DNA of 64,000 nt, from assembly GCA_030549335.1 (NCBI GenBank), contig CM060197.1, positions 20,286,501 to 20,350,500 of the forward strand, given 5' to 3'. This stretch comes from Pontederia crassipes (taxonomy: Eukaryota; Streptophyta; Magnoliopsida; Commelinales; Pontederiaceae). Of this stretch, positions 45,226 through 58,650 are shown piece by piece; the first letter of the stretch is position 1; every line of letters begins with the position of its first letter. Both the position numbers and the translations under genes were made by a program. The notes below the pieces were generated by a model. The model ran no database searches. It had not been told where the DNA came from and was given only the letters and a program-made list of their open reading frames with translations.

Positions 45226-47884
45226 TGATCACTAGCTAATCACAATAGGTTTTTATTCCATTTTCTATTCAATTTACCCATATCGAGCCCTTATTTTGCC
45301 TAACTTTTGGCCAATTATGCTTGGAATGCAAAGGATTATGATAACCAGCTGATCATTCTCATTTTACACTTAATTCCATGTGCATAGAGGTTCTGAATTG
45401 CTAAAATCCATAAAAATAACAATTCTATGTCAAGTTATCATATTTTGGGCAAGTTATCACTCCAATGTGCAAAGTTATCATTTTTCTAGTTTAGCTAATT
45501 TCTAGTGATTATCTTGCCCTAAACCCCTTGCCATTATGAATTAATCATATTTTAGTAATCATTATTTCAACTTGGCAAAATTATCATTCCATTTCACAAG
45601 TTATCATTTTTTAGTGTCAAGTTATCGTTTTAGGGCAAAACTATCATTTCGATGTGCAAGGCTATCAATTCTGCATAAAAGCATTAGGCAATCATTATAT
45701 TATTGTCCTAACTCTTTTCTGCTCTGATTTGATCACATTTGGATAATCACAACTAAACTTACGACAAGTTATCATTTTTATGGCATCAAGTTATCGTTTT
45801 TGGCACCAAAGTTATCATTCCTATGAAATCTTATCCACATTTGATTTCTGACCTCATTCACTTGCCATCCTAATCCCTTTGATGCCTTCAATGCTCTAAA
45901 CCATTCATATTTTGATAATCTTCATGATATGGTGCAAGTTATCATTTCGGGTCTTAGAAGTTATCATTTTTTATTTTGGTTTTCATTCTTGCACAACACC
46001 AAATCTTATTTGACAATATAGCTGATATTACTTGCTATCCTAATCCTTATTTGTTTAAATCTTATTAGAAGACTATGATGCTGGCTGTTTTGGTTCTCCT
46101 AGCAGGTGCAACAAGTCTGAAATAAAGCTGCACAAGGTGAAAAAGGAGGGGGGGACCACTCCTAGCTGTCTAAAAAGGCATCTGATTTCTGTTGAAATTT
46201 CAGGATCACTAGACAGGTGGCTTGAATCAAGGGAATGGAACATTCTAATCTGCATCCAAGGGTGGACAAGAGTCATATATAAGCTGAAAAAGCTGGAGAA
46301 GAAAAAGGGGCTGGCCATTGCAGGGTTCCTGAGCAGAAGGGAGAAGAAGAAGCTGGAGAAGAAGACTGCTGAATTTCTTGTCGACAGAATATATTTCAGG
46401 ATGTTTTGTATCTGTTTGGCCTTCTATCTTGTATCAATCTTTGTAATTATGAGGAGCTAAATTTCATTTCTCATAGGATAGGGTAGTAATCTAATTTAGT
46501 TGTGGATGAATTGTGGACATTTCTGATTTCCTGCACTGATTTCTGAATTTTTGATTCCTGATTTATGAAATCTGTATTCTGAACTCAATTGATCCTGTCC
46601 TGTTTTTGGCATTGTAAGATCTTGCTTGCATTTACAACTGAGAGGTTGTTTTATGATCTGTTCTTAATTCAAAAATGGATCAAGAACTAATGGCATTTTC
46701 TAGGTTCAAACCCAATTAAGAATTTGATTTTCTGATTTCTGAAATATGTTTTTCCCATTTTTGATTTCTGAATTGTCAAATCTGTTTTCATCATTGTGGA
46801 GCCCTGATTTCTTAGTAGCTGAGAGGCTAATCTTTAGGTTCCTTCTCATTCAGAAATGAATCAAGAGACAATGGTAATTCCAATGTTTCAATCCTTGAAG
46901 CGTTGCAACTTTTCATTGCTGATTTCTGATTTTCAATCCTGATTTCCAAATCTGAATTCCTGAATTTGTGGAATCTGCCTTGTTATTGTTAAACCCCTGA
47001 TTTCATTAATCACTGAGAGGTGAACTTAAGGTTTTCTTGATGTTCAGAGATGGACCAGAAGCAATTGCATATGTTGAGTTCCCATATGTAATTATGTGCT
47101 GATTTTATCCAATTCATTAGTGAAAATGTGGATTTTATTTCCATTTGCAGTTGAGAGCTGATTTAAAATCCTCTTGTAGTTTAGAGATAAACCAAGAAGC
47201 ATTAGCATTAATATTGGATTGATTTCATTCCTGTTTGGTTAATTGAAGTAATTCTCTCATATTTAAAGTGTAATTGATTGTTATCATTTCAGATTTCACT
47301 AAATTGCCAAAAGTCAGTAAGGAACTTGAGTTTGAGCTTAATGATAACTTAATATTCAGTGGGGATCCTTCTTTAATTCAATCTAGCTAACATTTATATG
47401 AGAATATAATGATTAGTTTTGGGCTAATTGAGCTGTGAGAACAGCCATGTTTAAGATTGGATCAGATTTGACTAAAAATTGATAACTTGTTCCATTCCAT
47501 CCATAATTAAATTAGATGAACCCCAATTCCTAGGAGAACCATCCTCATTGATAGATAAACCTTTTTATCCCTTAGTTTAGCATTCATAATTCAGTTTTGA
47601 TAAACTTTCAAAAGTCCAAAAACAATTATCATTTGGTCACTTCTAAAAATCTATTTTCTGAAATCTTTAATTTTCTGAAATTGTAACTTTAGTTTAGGCT
47701 AGTGTAGATTGTTTTAGTGAATCTTTGGCTTCAAATTACTGTGGATACGACATTTAGGGTTTACTACAATTGACCTGTGCACTGCAGTAGAGAGTGAGTT
47801 AGGGAGTTAAAACAAAAATTGAAAAATCTCACTTTTGACCCAAAAATCAGCAAGTTATCACTATACTCCTTAATTTCACTATCA
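45226..47884 (+). repeat. LTR of X1
   Basis: 2659 bp, starts TGATCACTAG and ends CACTATCA, colinear with the two LTRs of X2 in inverse orientation. Rich in AAGTTATCATTTT-type motifs (45420-45990). Confidence 0.9.
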
Positions 47885-48061
47885 AGTTTTTGATGCCGTT
47901 GCCGGGGATTTGAGGTCAATTAGATTAACTTAGATAGTTTAGATTAGTTTTAGGCTAGTTTTCAGTCCATTTATTAGGCCAATTTTCAGTTTTTGCAAGT
48001 TATCATTTCCAATTTTCCAATTTTGTCTAGTTTTCTTTTTTTTCTCAATTTGATACTTCTG

Positions 48062-49325
48062 AATTCATTTATGCAGGATTTGGACAATCAAGAAGACCAT
48101 TATCAATCAGATCCTGAACCTGAAGGAAGATTCTTGAGAAGGAGAAGATTGCAAAGGCTAGAGGCAAGAAGGAGAATTTTTGAAGAAGAAGAAGAAGGGG
48201 TCAACATGGCTGCACCAAGGACATTAAAGGATTGCTATTCACCTAGTAATGTTAGAAATTAATAAGGGAATGGAGCCCTAGCACCTGCTGCCAACTTTGA
48301 AGTGAATCCAGCACTAGTCACAATGATAAGGCAATACCAATATGCTGGTTTGGGAAATGAAGATCCAGCCTCACACTTGGACAATTTCAATGAAATTTGC
48401 AGCACTGTCCACTTCAATAACACCCCTATGGATGCTGTCTACATGAGGTTATTTCCCTTCTTACTCAAGGATAAGGCCAAGACTTGGTACAAGACCCTCA
48501 AACCTGTAGAGATTGTCATTTGGGAGTCCATAATCCAATTGTTTCTTACTGAATTCTTTCCACCTAGCAAAACTGATAACTATAGGGATCAGATTGTTAG
48601 ATTTTATCAATTGGATCAAGAAAACATATGTGATGCATGGCAAAGACTCCAGAGCTTGTTGAGGGCATGTTCACACCATAGTTTTGAAAAATGGCAATTG
48701 GTTAACTACTTCCACAAGGGATTGAACTATTCATCCAAGGTGGCATTGGATACAGCTGCAGGAGGGATTTTTGCATCCAAGAACATTGATGAGGCCTACC
48801 AATTGATTGAGAATATTGCCAAGAACTACCATTTCTTCACTCATGACAGGACAAGGAGGTCATCCAATAACAATCAAGTCAACAACATTGTTGTTCAGAT
48901 TGAAGAAGAGTTGCAAAAGGCATTGGAAAAGTTGAACTTGTCAACCAATGTGGGAAAGGCATCCAATTCTGAACAATCCATTGATCAAGTGAATGTTGTG
49001 GGGAATTATGGAGTGAAACCCTCTGTTGAATTCTATACTCCAGAAAATAAAAACCATCCTTACTTTTCCTATAAGGCCAATCACTACCAAGAGCCTCCTA
49101 TGCAGAATTCTAATTGGCAACCTAAGATTTTGTCAAGGAACCAGCCACCTCCATATCAAAATCAGTCTTCAACCATTCCAATGCAAAGAACTCCTTATGA
49201 GCAGCCACCACAAACTCAAGTCACTCAATTCTCAAAGATGGAAGAATTACTGCAGCAAATTCTGAAGAAGCAGGAGAAGCAAGAGGAGGCAACGCAGAAG
49301 CTGGCTACTAGATATGAATCCTGCA
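48062..49325 (+). pseudogene. Athila-type gag region of X1
   Basis: MAAPRTLKDCYSPSN, LFPFLLKDKAKTWYKTL, FFPPSKTDNYRDQI, FEKWQLVNYFHKGLNY: gag signature of the Athila branch, close to the gag of X2. Broken; fossil. Confidence 0.85.
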
Positions 49326-51555
49326 TCATATTCCAGAGCTTCCAAGGTACATCCTGCTTGCGGTTGATAATGTCGACCAAAGTGGAAGAGTCCGATTCCA
49401 GCATGATATTCTGAAGCTCGCAGCCCCCCCCCAAAGCACCCATCGCCTCCGCAATGGCATTGCACTTGATGGAACCTGCACAGATAAAATTAGAGTTAGC
49501 ATTTCGTAGAATAAAACCCCCATCGCTGGCCAAGGTCCGATGACAGAACGAGCCATCGGAGTTGATCTTGGTCCAAGATCCAGACGGGGCCTCCTAGTGG
49601 ACAGAGAGTCTGTCCTGGGGTTGTAAAAGTGCATGGGATCGATGTGCCTCAGAGTTGTGGTAATCAACATATTCCGAATACCAGGCCAGCACCTTCACCC
49701 ACAGGGACGCAGTGGTTGCCCTTTTGGAACCAAACTGAAGCTTGCATCGTCTTTTCCACATGGCCCAATGAGAGAAAGCAATCAAGGACAGAAGGGAAAA
49801 TTTGGAGTGAGAGATGAGGTTAGAGCCCTCAAGAGTCTAGTCTCCATGCTTCCAAGAGGAAAGAAATTTAAAGGTATAGGTAAGCTTGGGTTGAGCGAGT
49901 GAGCGAGTGCCCAGAAGGCAATAGATTTAGTACACTCATAAAACAGATGTTCAATTGTTTCAGGGTGAAGGCCATACATGGGGCATAAGGGATTGAAGTT
50001 GGGTGTAAATTGAGAGAGCCAGGCCAAGGTAAGTAGCCAACGATGCAAAAGTTTCCACACAAAAAGCTTAATTTTCTGCGGGAGCATGAGCTTCCAAGTA
50101 AGGTTCCAAGAGGGCCATCCAGACTGGTCTGGTGGGGTATGCTGATGGCACAAGGAATGGTAAACAGATTTGGCAGAAGGTCTGCCAAAGGGGTCGTATA
50201 TCCAATACCACTTGTCATCATTGGCCGGGTGAGCGAGGAAAATATAAGCAATGAGATTAGCCAGAGACGAACCAAAACATAAGTGCAAGAGAGGAGTATT
50301 CCACTGCATGTTATCAGAAATGAGATCCCTAACTAACATTGTGTCAAAATCCATATCCATGTTAATGTATGTTGGCGTAAGAATCAAAGGTGTGCAGAAA
50401 ATACATGGGTCCTTAATAACACTAGTGGAGGAACCGTTATCAATGTACTTCTTGAGGCCATGTCTAACCTCCAATTGAGTTTTAAGCATAAGCTTCCAAC
50501 ACCAGGAAGGATGCCCGGAGGGGACAGTGAAGAACCAAGGATGATGATCAGTATATTTGACCCTAATGAGATGTACCCAAGGCATGGAGTGATTATTTAA
50601 GAGGGCCAGGACTCTCTTGGCTAACAAGGCATATCTAACTTTGTGTAGATTTCTGACAGCTAAACCCCCATCCTTATATGATTTCTGAACAGTGCCCCAG
50701 GACACCAAATGAGTACCTTTCCTATTGTTGTTGTTCCTCCATAAAAAGCTCCTAGCTATCTTTTCAAGAGTATCAATAAGACCCTCGGCAATATAAATAG
50801 AACCCAAGGCATAATTAGGAATAGTGTTAATGACAGATTTAATCAGAACCACTCTCCCAGCCATGCTTAATGTAGAGGCCTTCTAGCCATCAATCCGAGT
50901 TACAGTTTTATCAATTAGCGCTTGTTGATGAGAGATGGAGGCATATTTGTTTGAGATTAATGCACCAAGGTATGTGAAAGGTAACTTGCCTTGACGAATT
51001 CCTAAAAGGTGTAAAATCTTATGCTTCCTTCTGCTATTAAGAGATCTGGGAAGATAGACTTCAGATTTAAGAGGGTTAATGGACTGATTGGTGAGATGAT
51101 AATGTAATTGAAGAATATCCTTAAGACATTTACAATTCTTGAGATTGGATGTAACAGTGATCAATAAATCATCAGCATATAACACATGGCTCAGAGAAGT
51201 TTTTGAGAGTGAATGGAATAAGATGCCTAGTATTGACTGCATTATGCATTAAACTAGTGAGCACCTGAGTAATAGTAATGAAGAGGTATGGGGATAGGGG
51301 GTCTCCTTGTCTCACTCCACAGTGACTATTGAAGTATGGAGAAGGTGTACCATTAATGTGACAGGAAAAAAGAGGTGATTCAACACAAGACATAATCAAG
51401 TTAATGAAGGGTGCAGGGTAGTTCATACAGGTAAGCACATTCTTAATTCCACACCAACTAACCCTATCAAATGACTTGTTCATATCTTAGTTCTCCCCTT
51501 GTTCATAGATTGGGTCACCTCCTGACTAAGCAAAATATTATCTTGTATTGATCTG
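49326..51555 (-). mobile_element. L1-type LINE, downstream half
   Basis: 3' half of an L1 LINE read on the - strand from the X2 insertion point: reverse transcriptase from the INLSYDKSFDRVSW-like position, catalytic VLYADDLLI, then PYLGALIS, the 360-residue frame at 50864-49782 (SMAGRVVLIKSVINTIPNY, zf-RVT region NLTWKLMLPQKIKLFVWKLL), and an RNase H-like domain (49533-49300; SDGGFILRN, LESDSSTLVDII). It meets X1 at about 49326 before an L1 3' UTR or poly(A) is reached. Confidence 0.85.
49782..50864 (-). pseudogene. L1 ORF2 C-terminal part (RT thumb to zf-RVT)
   Basis: Longest open stretch of the L1 ORF2, 360 residues: MAGRVVLIKSVINTIPNYAL, FLWRNNNNRKGTHLVSW, GGLAVRNLHKVRYALLAKRV, then the zf-RVT core (KIKLFVWKLLHRWLLT, CPMYGLHPETIEHLFYEC). 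It ends in a shifted frame at the start of the RNase H region. Confidence 0.85.
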
Positions 51556-54208
51556 TGATAGTGAAATTTAGGGGTTTAGTGATAACTTGCTGATTTTTGG
51601 GTCAAAAGTCAATTTTTTTCAATTTTTGTTTAAACTCCCTAACTCACTCTCTACTGCAAGTATACAGGTCAATTATAGTTACCCAAATGTCGTATCCACA
51701 GTGATTTGAAGTCCAAGACTCTCTAAGCAATCTAGATTAGCCTTATCTAAAGTTAAAAAATCCAAGAATTTGAAAGAAAGTTAAAACCGATTTCTAAAAA
51801 GGGCTAAAATGGTAACTGATTTGGGATTTTTGAAAAGTTATCTAAACTGAATTGTAAATACTAAATTAGAGGCTAAAAAGGTTTATCTATCAATGATGAA
51901 GGTCCTCCTAGGAGTTGGGGTTCATCTAATTTAATTATGGATGGAATTGAACAAGTTATCACTTTTTAGTCAAATCTAATTCAACCTTTTAATATGACTA
52001 TTTTCACAGCTCAATTAGACCAGAACTAAATAATATATTGTCATATGATTGTTAGCTAAGTTGAATTAGAAAAGGATCCCCACTGAAAATCAAGTTATCA
52101 TTAAGTTCAATCCAAGTCACTTTGCTGATTTTTTTGGCATTTCAATAAAATCTGAAGTGATAACTTCTAAGTATAGTCACAAAATAAGGAAATCACTTTA
52201 ATTATCTATGAAGGAATGAAACCTATCCAATAATAGTGCTAGTGTTCCTTGGTTTATATCTAAACTACAAGAGGACTTTGATTCAACCTCTCGGTTGCAA
52301 TTAAAAATGAAGTCCACACTTAACACTAGATAATTAGAACCAATGTGCATAGAATCACAAATTTGGGAAAACAAAAATTGTCATTGCTCCTTGGCTCATA
52401 TCTGAATCTCAAGGAAGGCCTTAAAATCATCTCTCAATGGTGGATTAAAGTAGGGCTTTTACAAAGAACAATCAGATTTCCTGAATTCAGGAAAACAGAA
52501 ATCAACAATACATTTCAATCAGGGAAAACCAATGGTGATTACAAAATTGAATCATAAGAATGTCAAACTTCTCAATTCATTTCTGAACAAGATTGGGACA
52601 TATGATAACTTCTCAGTTGTTCAGTTAATTCAGTTCCCAAATGACAATCACATTCAATTGACTCAGAAAATCAGAATTCAGGAAATTCAGAATTTAGGAA
52701 AATAGAAATCAGATTCCTAAATCAGATTTGGACCTAGAACTTGTCATTGATTCTTGTTTCATTTCTGAATCAAGAACAAATCATAAAACAACCTCTCAGT
52801 TGTAGATACAAGCAAGATCATACAATGTCAAGAGTAGGACATAAATAGATGAGTTCTGAATGCAGAAGCAGGAATTAGAAAACCAGAAAATGAGAAACTA
52901 GTGTAGGAAATCAGAAATTTCCATATCCATCCACAATTAATCTAGACTACTACCCTATCCTAGGAGACATGGAGTTTAGCTCCTCATAATTACAAAGTTT
53001 GATACAAAATAGATTGAAGAATAGAAGGAGATCATCCTGATTTTTGAAGGCTGTTCTGCAGAAATCAGCAACCCTTCAGCTCCTTCCACTCCAATTCAGC
53101 ATCAATCCTTGCTTCCTTCTTGCAATGGCCGACCTCCCCCTGATTCTCAGGGTTTCTTCAGCTAATATATGGCCTATCATCACCCTTAGTTCAGCATCTA
53201 AATGTTTCATAGCCTTGATGTAAGCCACCTGTCCAGATGACCCTGAAAATTCCAATTGCTGCAGCTTTTTGGACAGCAAAGTTAGTGGTCCCCCCACCTT
53301 TTTCCACCTTTTTACAATCTATTTTCCCTTCTACAAAAGATATAACATCAAGCATCAAAATCCTCAAATAGGAAATGAACAAATAAGGATAAGGAGAGCC
53401 ACTAGGGTCAGCTCAAATATCAAATAAAATCTGGTGTTATGAAGATGTGAAATCAGTAATTAAAATGATAAGTTTGAGAACCCGGAATGATAACTTTACA
53501 TAAATATTGGAAAATGATCAAATATGGATGGTTCAGAGCATTGAAGGCATCAAATGGATTAGGGTGGCAAGTGAGTGAAGCCAGAAATTAAATATGAATA
53601 AGATTTCATAGGAATGATAACTTGGGTGCCAAAACGATAACTTAATTGCCTTTAAAACGATAACTTATCATAACTTTGGTTGTGGTTATCCAAATGTGAT
53701 CAAATTTGAACAGTAATGAGTTAAGACAATGTTTTAATGATTGCTTAATGCTTTTGTGCAGAATTGATAGTTTTGCATATTGAAATGATAGTTTTGCCTT
53801 TTAACGATAACTTGGCATTGGAAAATGATAACTTGGTCAAATGGATTTATAATTTTGCACAAGTTGAGATATGATCATCCAAATATGATTTACTCATGAT
53901 AGTAATGGATTTAGGGCAAGAAAATCATTGAAAGTCAGCTCACTCAAAATAATGATAACTTGGCATATGGGAGTGATAACTTGTCCTAAAAATGATAACT
54001 TGGCATAGAAATGAAATATTTATGGATTTTGGCATTTCAGAACCTCTATGCACATGGAATTAAGTATAAAATGTCGAGGAAGATAAACTAGTTATCACAA
54101 TCCATGCATTCAAACATAATTGGCCAAAAGTTGGGCAATTTAGGGGCTCGATATATATGATTTGAATAGAAAATGGGTTAAAAACATATTATGATCAACT
54201 AGTGATCA
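51556..54208 (-). repeat. X2 3' LTR
   Basis: 2653 bp, ends TGATCACTAG/CACTATCA on the element strand. Nearly identical to 58651-61298. Confidence 0.95.
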
Positions 54209-55932
54209 AACTCCCCCAAGCTTAGCATTTTGTTTGTCCTCAAGCAAAACATTCAGAAATTAAGGACAAACTTGAATTAAAAGTCCACATATGAATTAAA
54301 AGTCAGCTGAGTTGAGTCCAATGAGTTTCCCACTTTGCCAACACTTCATTCTTTTCAAATATTCAGTTTCTAGCTAGGGAATCACAGAGGCTAAAGCAAA
54401 TTTAAGCCATGGAAGAACTACTAGCAATAACATATTTAAATTATTGGAATTGTCAACTTTACTACAAGGTTGAACTACAAATCCCTTCATGAACAGATTT
54501 TCATTGCTTAAACAGGTTTAACACCTGACCTTTATTCATGAAATGCAAATAAATAGCTTTAGCATCTGATTTTTATTCATGCTTTCTTTAGGAGAGATTC
54601 CTTTGGAAGTTTTGCTCTCCTAAATTTTTTTTCTTTATTGCATTGAAGAGAGATTCCATTGGAAGTTTTGCTCTCTTCCTTTTTTCTATGCATGCATGCA
54701 ACTTTTTACTTTTTCTCATTTTTCTATCCTGTTCATGAAGTGAGCAATAGTTCAAACTCAAGTATAGTTTAGATCCCTTTGTCCAAAAAGTCAAGTTTTC
54801 CTATTTAACATGGTAGCAAGAGCCTTGACTCCCTTTTAGACATATGATATTACTAATTCAATCCATAAGTATCAGCTAGTGTGACCCACAAAAAGGAAAA
54901 TTTTCAGCTGAAAATTGATTCAAGTGCATCTGAATTGAATAGCCAATTAAAGCAACAAGACTAATGGCCAAGTTGGCCACTTGGTCTTGGAGTGTACCAA
55001 CTGTCACAATGAAGTATTTTACCCATTTTAAAGTTAGAATGAGTGAGAATTGAATTGAACTCGATTAGTGATAACTACTGATAACTTGTGATAATCGGGT
55101 GATAACCAATGATAACTTGCAAAATCTACTGATAACCTGGTGATAAATGATATGTGGACATTAAAACCAATTGAAAACATGGTGTAAAGGTTAGAAAAGC
55201 ACCAGGTTTCCTCCCCCAAGCTTAGCCTCAACACTGTCCACAGTGTTGGAAAGTTAAGGCAAGGGAGAGGGTTGGGAGGGTATGAAATATATGGAATTTT
55301 GCATTTGATCCCTTCCAATGGGTCTTGCATCTCAATTAGGAGCTTAGGGTGGTCCATTCTTTATGAATTTCAACCAATCCTTCAAAGAAGTAGGAGATAT
55401 CAGTGGGGTTTTCAAAATCAGATTTTTAGAGTTCATAATTTCAACAATACATTGAGATTCACTGAAATCCACTAAAATTCAACTAAAATAGATTGTGATA
55501 ACTGATATGAATGATAATTCAGATATTAATATGATGAATTCAACATGAGAGAAAAGATTATATCAGCTATCATTGGGATTTCAGTGAGGAAAATTAAAAA
55601 TGAGGGTAGGGGTACTCCCTAATTTGCAATTTGTGGATTGATATGATTCCTCCCTTCTTTATTCCTGCAAAATAGAAAGATTAAATGTAAAAAGGCTTGG
55701 GTTATGTCCCAAGAAGTGCCCTACTTTAGTGTCTTAGGCTGGATATTTTTTCACTTCTTCATGTCAAGGAAGTTTGAATAGTATGATATGATCAAGTAGA
55801 GATCTCAATTTGTGGACAGCTTCACTAATCAAGTATGGATATCTTAGTTTGCCAATGATTGACCTTTGTTTTTCAGCTTGATTCCCTCCTCCATTGTACC
55901 AGAAATCTCCTAACTTCTCATCTCTAGAACCC

Positions 55933-56706
55933 TCATATAATATATGAATCCCCTGGACTAGGAAGAGGTTTCAACTCCAAATGGGAGGAAGTGTCTTGAG
56001 TTGAATTAGTGTGGGGTTCAGCAGTGATAACTTGATACACTTCATTCTGATTTTTTGGATTTCCCACTGATTTTAAAGAATTCAGCACTGATTTGTATGC
56101 CTTAGCCTCTGGATCCTCTAATTCCTTCAAATGATCAAACAATAGGCACCTTTGCAATGGATCTTCAATGGGAATTATGACAGAAACTTGCTGAACAACT
56201 TGATCTAGCTGCCCCTCTTCAAAGTCATTTTCTTGAAAATTTGGCCTACTGATAACTTGTGCCAAATTAAATTCTATCTTGTCCTCTCCAATTTGGAATG
56301 TCAATCTGCCCTCCTTGACATCAATGACAGCCCCAGCAGTGGCTAAGAAGGGTCTCCCAAGAAGAATGGGGGTATTCAAGTCCTCATCCATGTCAAGTAC
56401 CACAAAATCTACTGGTATGTAAAATTTGCCAATTTTGAGGGGTATGTCCTCAATGATTCCATGTGGGTACTTGATGAATCTGTCTGTCAGCTGTAGAGAC
56501 ATGTTTGTAGGCTTCAAATCTCCAACTTCAAGCTTCTTACAAAGTGAAAGAGGTATGACACTCACTGATGCACCCAAATCACACATTGCCCTTGGAATTT
56601 TCCTATTTCCAATTTCACAAGGGATTGAGAAGCTTCCTGGATCTTTCAACTTAGGTGGCAATTTATTTTGGATGATTGCAGAAGCTTTCTCAGGTAATAG
56701 TTTCAT
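55933..56706 (-). pseudogene. X2 aspartic protease region
   Basis: 257-residue frame with the Athila-type active-site variant CDLGASVSVIPLSLC and TPILLGRPFLATAGAVIDV. Flanked downstream by about 1.7 kb without recognisable domains (54209-55932). Fossil. Confidence 0.85.
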
Positions 56707-57109
56707 GCTCCATAATCCTCTTTTTCTTGGTTAAGATTTCCTTCAAAAACTTTGTATAGAAGGGCATCTCCTGAATTGCCTCCACAAATGGCACATTGAT
56801 ATTTAACTTCTTCAGGATTTCAATGAATCTTCCATACTACTGATCTTGCCTTGCCTTGATTAATCTTTGAGGGAAAGGTACCCTATCAAAGACCCTGGTC
56901 CTGACTTCATTTTGAGGGCCTTTGTTCTGATTTTCTCCCACAAGTTCAGCTAGTTCTTCAGCAGCTTTGGACTTTGGATTCACTTGGGCTGGATTGTCCT
57001 CTACATTCCTCATTGGTTCTTCTATAATTTTCCCACTCCTGAGCTGGATAGCTTGGACTTGCTCTTTGGGGTTCAATTCAGGTTGTCAAGGGAAGAATAT
57101 GGGAGGTCT

Positions 57110-58420
57110 AGCTGAAGTGCTGGCCTGCTGAGCAAACTAATTTTCAAGCATCTTTTGATTAGCACTCATGGTTTCCAATCTAGAATTGATTTTCAATATT
57201 TCCTCTCCTTGGCTGTCCTGCTTCTTCAAGATTTGTTGCAACATTTCCTCCATCTTTGAGAATTGAGAAGGCTGAGCTTGTGGAGGTTGCTCAAAAGGAG
57301 GTCTTTACACTTGAACTTGTGGAGGCTGGTATGGTGGAGGTTGATTCCTTGGCAAAATCTTGGGTTGCCAATTAGAATTCTGCATAGAGGGCCCTTGATA
57401 GTGATTGGCCTTGTAGGAGAGGTAGGCATGATTCCTATTCTCTGGAGTATAGAATTCAGCAGGTGGCTTGACTCCGTAATTCCCCACAGCATTGACTTGA
57501 TCTATGGATTGCTCATATTGCTGCATTATCAAGTTGCAACTCTCAGTGACATGGCCCTGGTTTCCACATACATCACACATTGATTCATGATTTGAAGAAT
57601 TGTTGACATTAGGTGACAAATTTAGCTTCTCCAATGCCCTTTGCAACCCTTGTTCAATCAGGACAGCAATGTTATTAACCTGATTTTTATTGGATGGCCT
57701 CCTTGTACTGTCATGTGTAAGGAAATGGTGGTTCTTGGCCATGTTCTCAATCAATTGGTAAGCTTCATCAATGTTTCTTGATACAAATATCCCTCCTGCA
57801 GCTGTATCCAATGCAACCTTGCTGGGGTAGTTCAATCCTTTGTGAAAATAATTGACAAGTTGCCATTTCTCAAAGCCATAATGTGGACATGCCCTCAACA
57901 AGCCTTGGAGTCTTTGCCATGCATCACATATATTCTCTTGATCCAATTGGTAGAACCTCACAATCTGATCTCTATAGTTATCAGTTTTGCTAGGTGGGAA
58001 AACTTCAGCTAGAAACAATTGAATTATGGATTCCCAAGTAGCCATCTCTTTTGGTTTGAGGGTCTTGTACCATATCTTTGCTTTGTCTTTGAGTGAGAAG
58101 GGGAATAGCCTCATGTAGACAACATCCATGGGTGTGTTATTGAAGTGGACAGTGCTGCAAATTTCCTTGAAGTTGTCCAAGTGTGAGGCTAGATCTTCAT
58201 TCCCTAAACCAGAAAATTGATATTACCTTATCATTGTCACCAAGGCTGGATTCACTTCAAAGTTTGCAGCTGGTGCTAGGACTCCATTCCCTTGTTGATT
58301 TTTGAATTACTAGGAGAATAGCAATCCTTCAAAGTCCTTGGTGCACCCATATTGCCTTGCTCCTCTTCCTCTTCTTCAAATATCCTTCTTCTTGCAATCT
58401 CCTTCTTCTTAAAAATCTTC
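57110..58420 (-). pseudogene. X2 Athila-type gag region
   Basis: FPFSLKDKAKIWYKTLKP, FPPSKTDNYRDQIVRFYQL, WQLVNYFHKGLNYPSK, and a knuckle-like CDVCGNQGHVTESC. Close to X1 gag. Fossil, broken. Confidence 0.85.
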
Positions 58421-58626
58421 TTTTAGGCTCAGGATCTGATTGATAGTATTCCTCTTGATTGTCCAAATCATGCATAAATGGATTCAGAAGTATCAAATTG
58501 AGAAAAGAAAAAAAACTAGATAAAAATTAAAAATTGGGAATGATAACTTGCAAAAACTGAAAATTGGCCTAATAAATGGACTAAAAACTAATCTAAACTA
58601 TTTAAGTTATTCTAATTGACCTCAAA

Positions 58627-58644
58627 TCCCCGGCAACGGTGCCA
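58627..58644 (-). other. X2 primer-binding site, tRNA-Asp type
   Basis: On the + strand TCCCCGGCAACGGTGCCA differs at one base from the plant tRNA-Asp(GTC) 3' end as I recall it, and lies 6 nt from the LTR edge at 58651. Confidence 0.85.
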
Positions 58645-58650
58645 AAAACT

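Larger units (their letters stand above)
45226..49325 (+). mobile_element. Athila-like Ty3/gypsy element X1, incomplete
   Basis: Left LTR 45226-47884, primer site 47891-47908 resembling the tRNA-Asp 3' end, then leader and gag to about 49325, where an L1 LINE on the other strand starts. Inserted near the end of the family Y pol. The gag is of Athila type. Only the left part is present; a few breaks in what remains. LTR diverged from those of X2 (rough guess 85 percent identity by eye). Fossil. Confidence 0.85.

Noticed and set aside
46137-46460. 107-aa Lys-rich ORF in the X1 LTR
   Set aside because: Not retained in the X2 LTRs at the corresponding place; chance frame.
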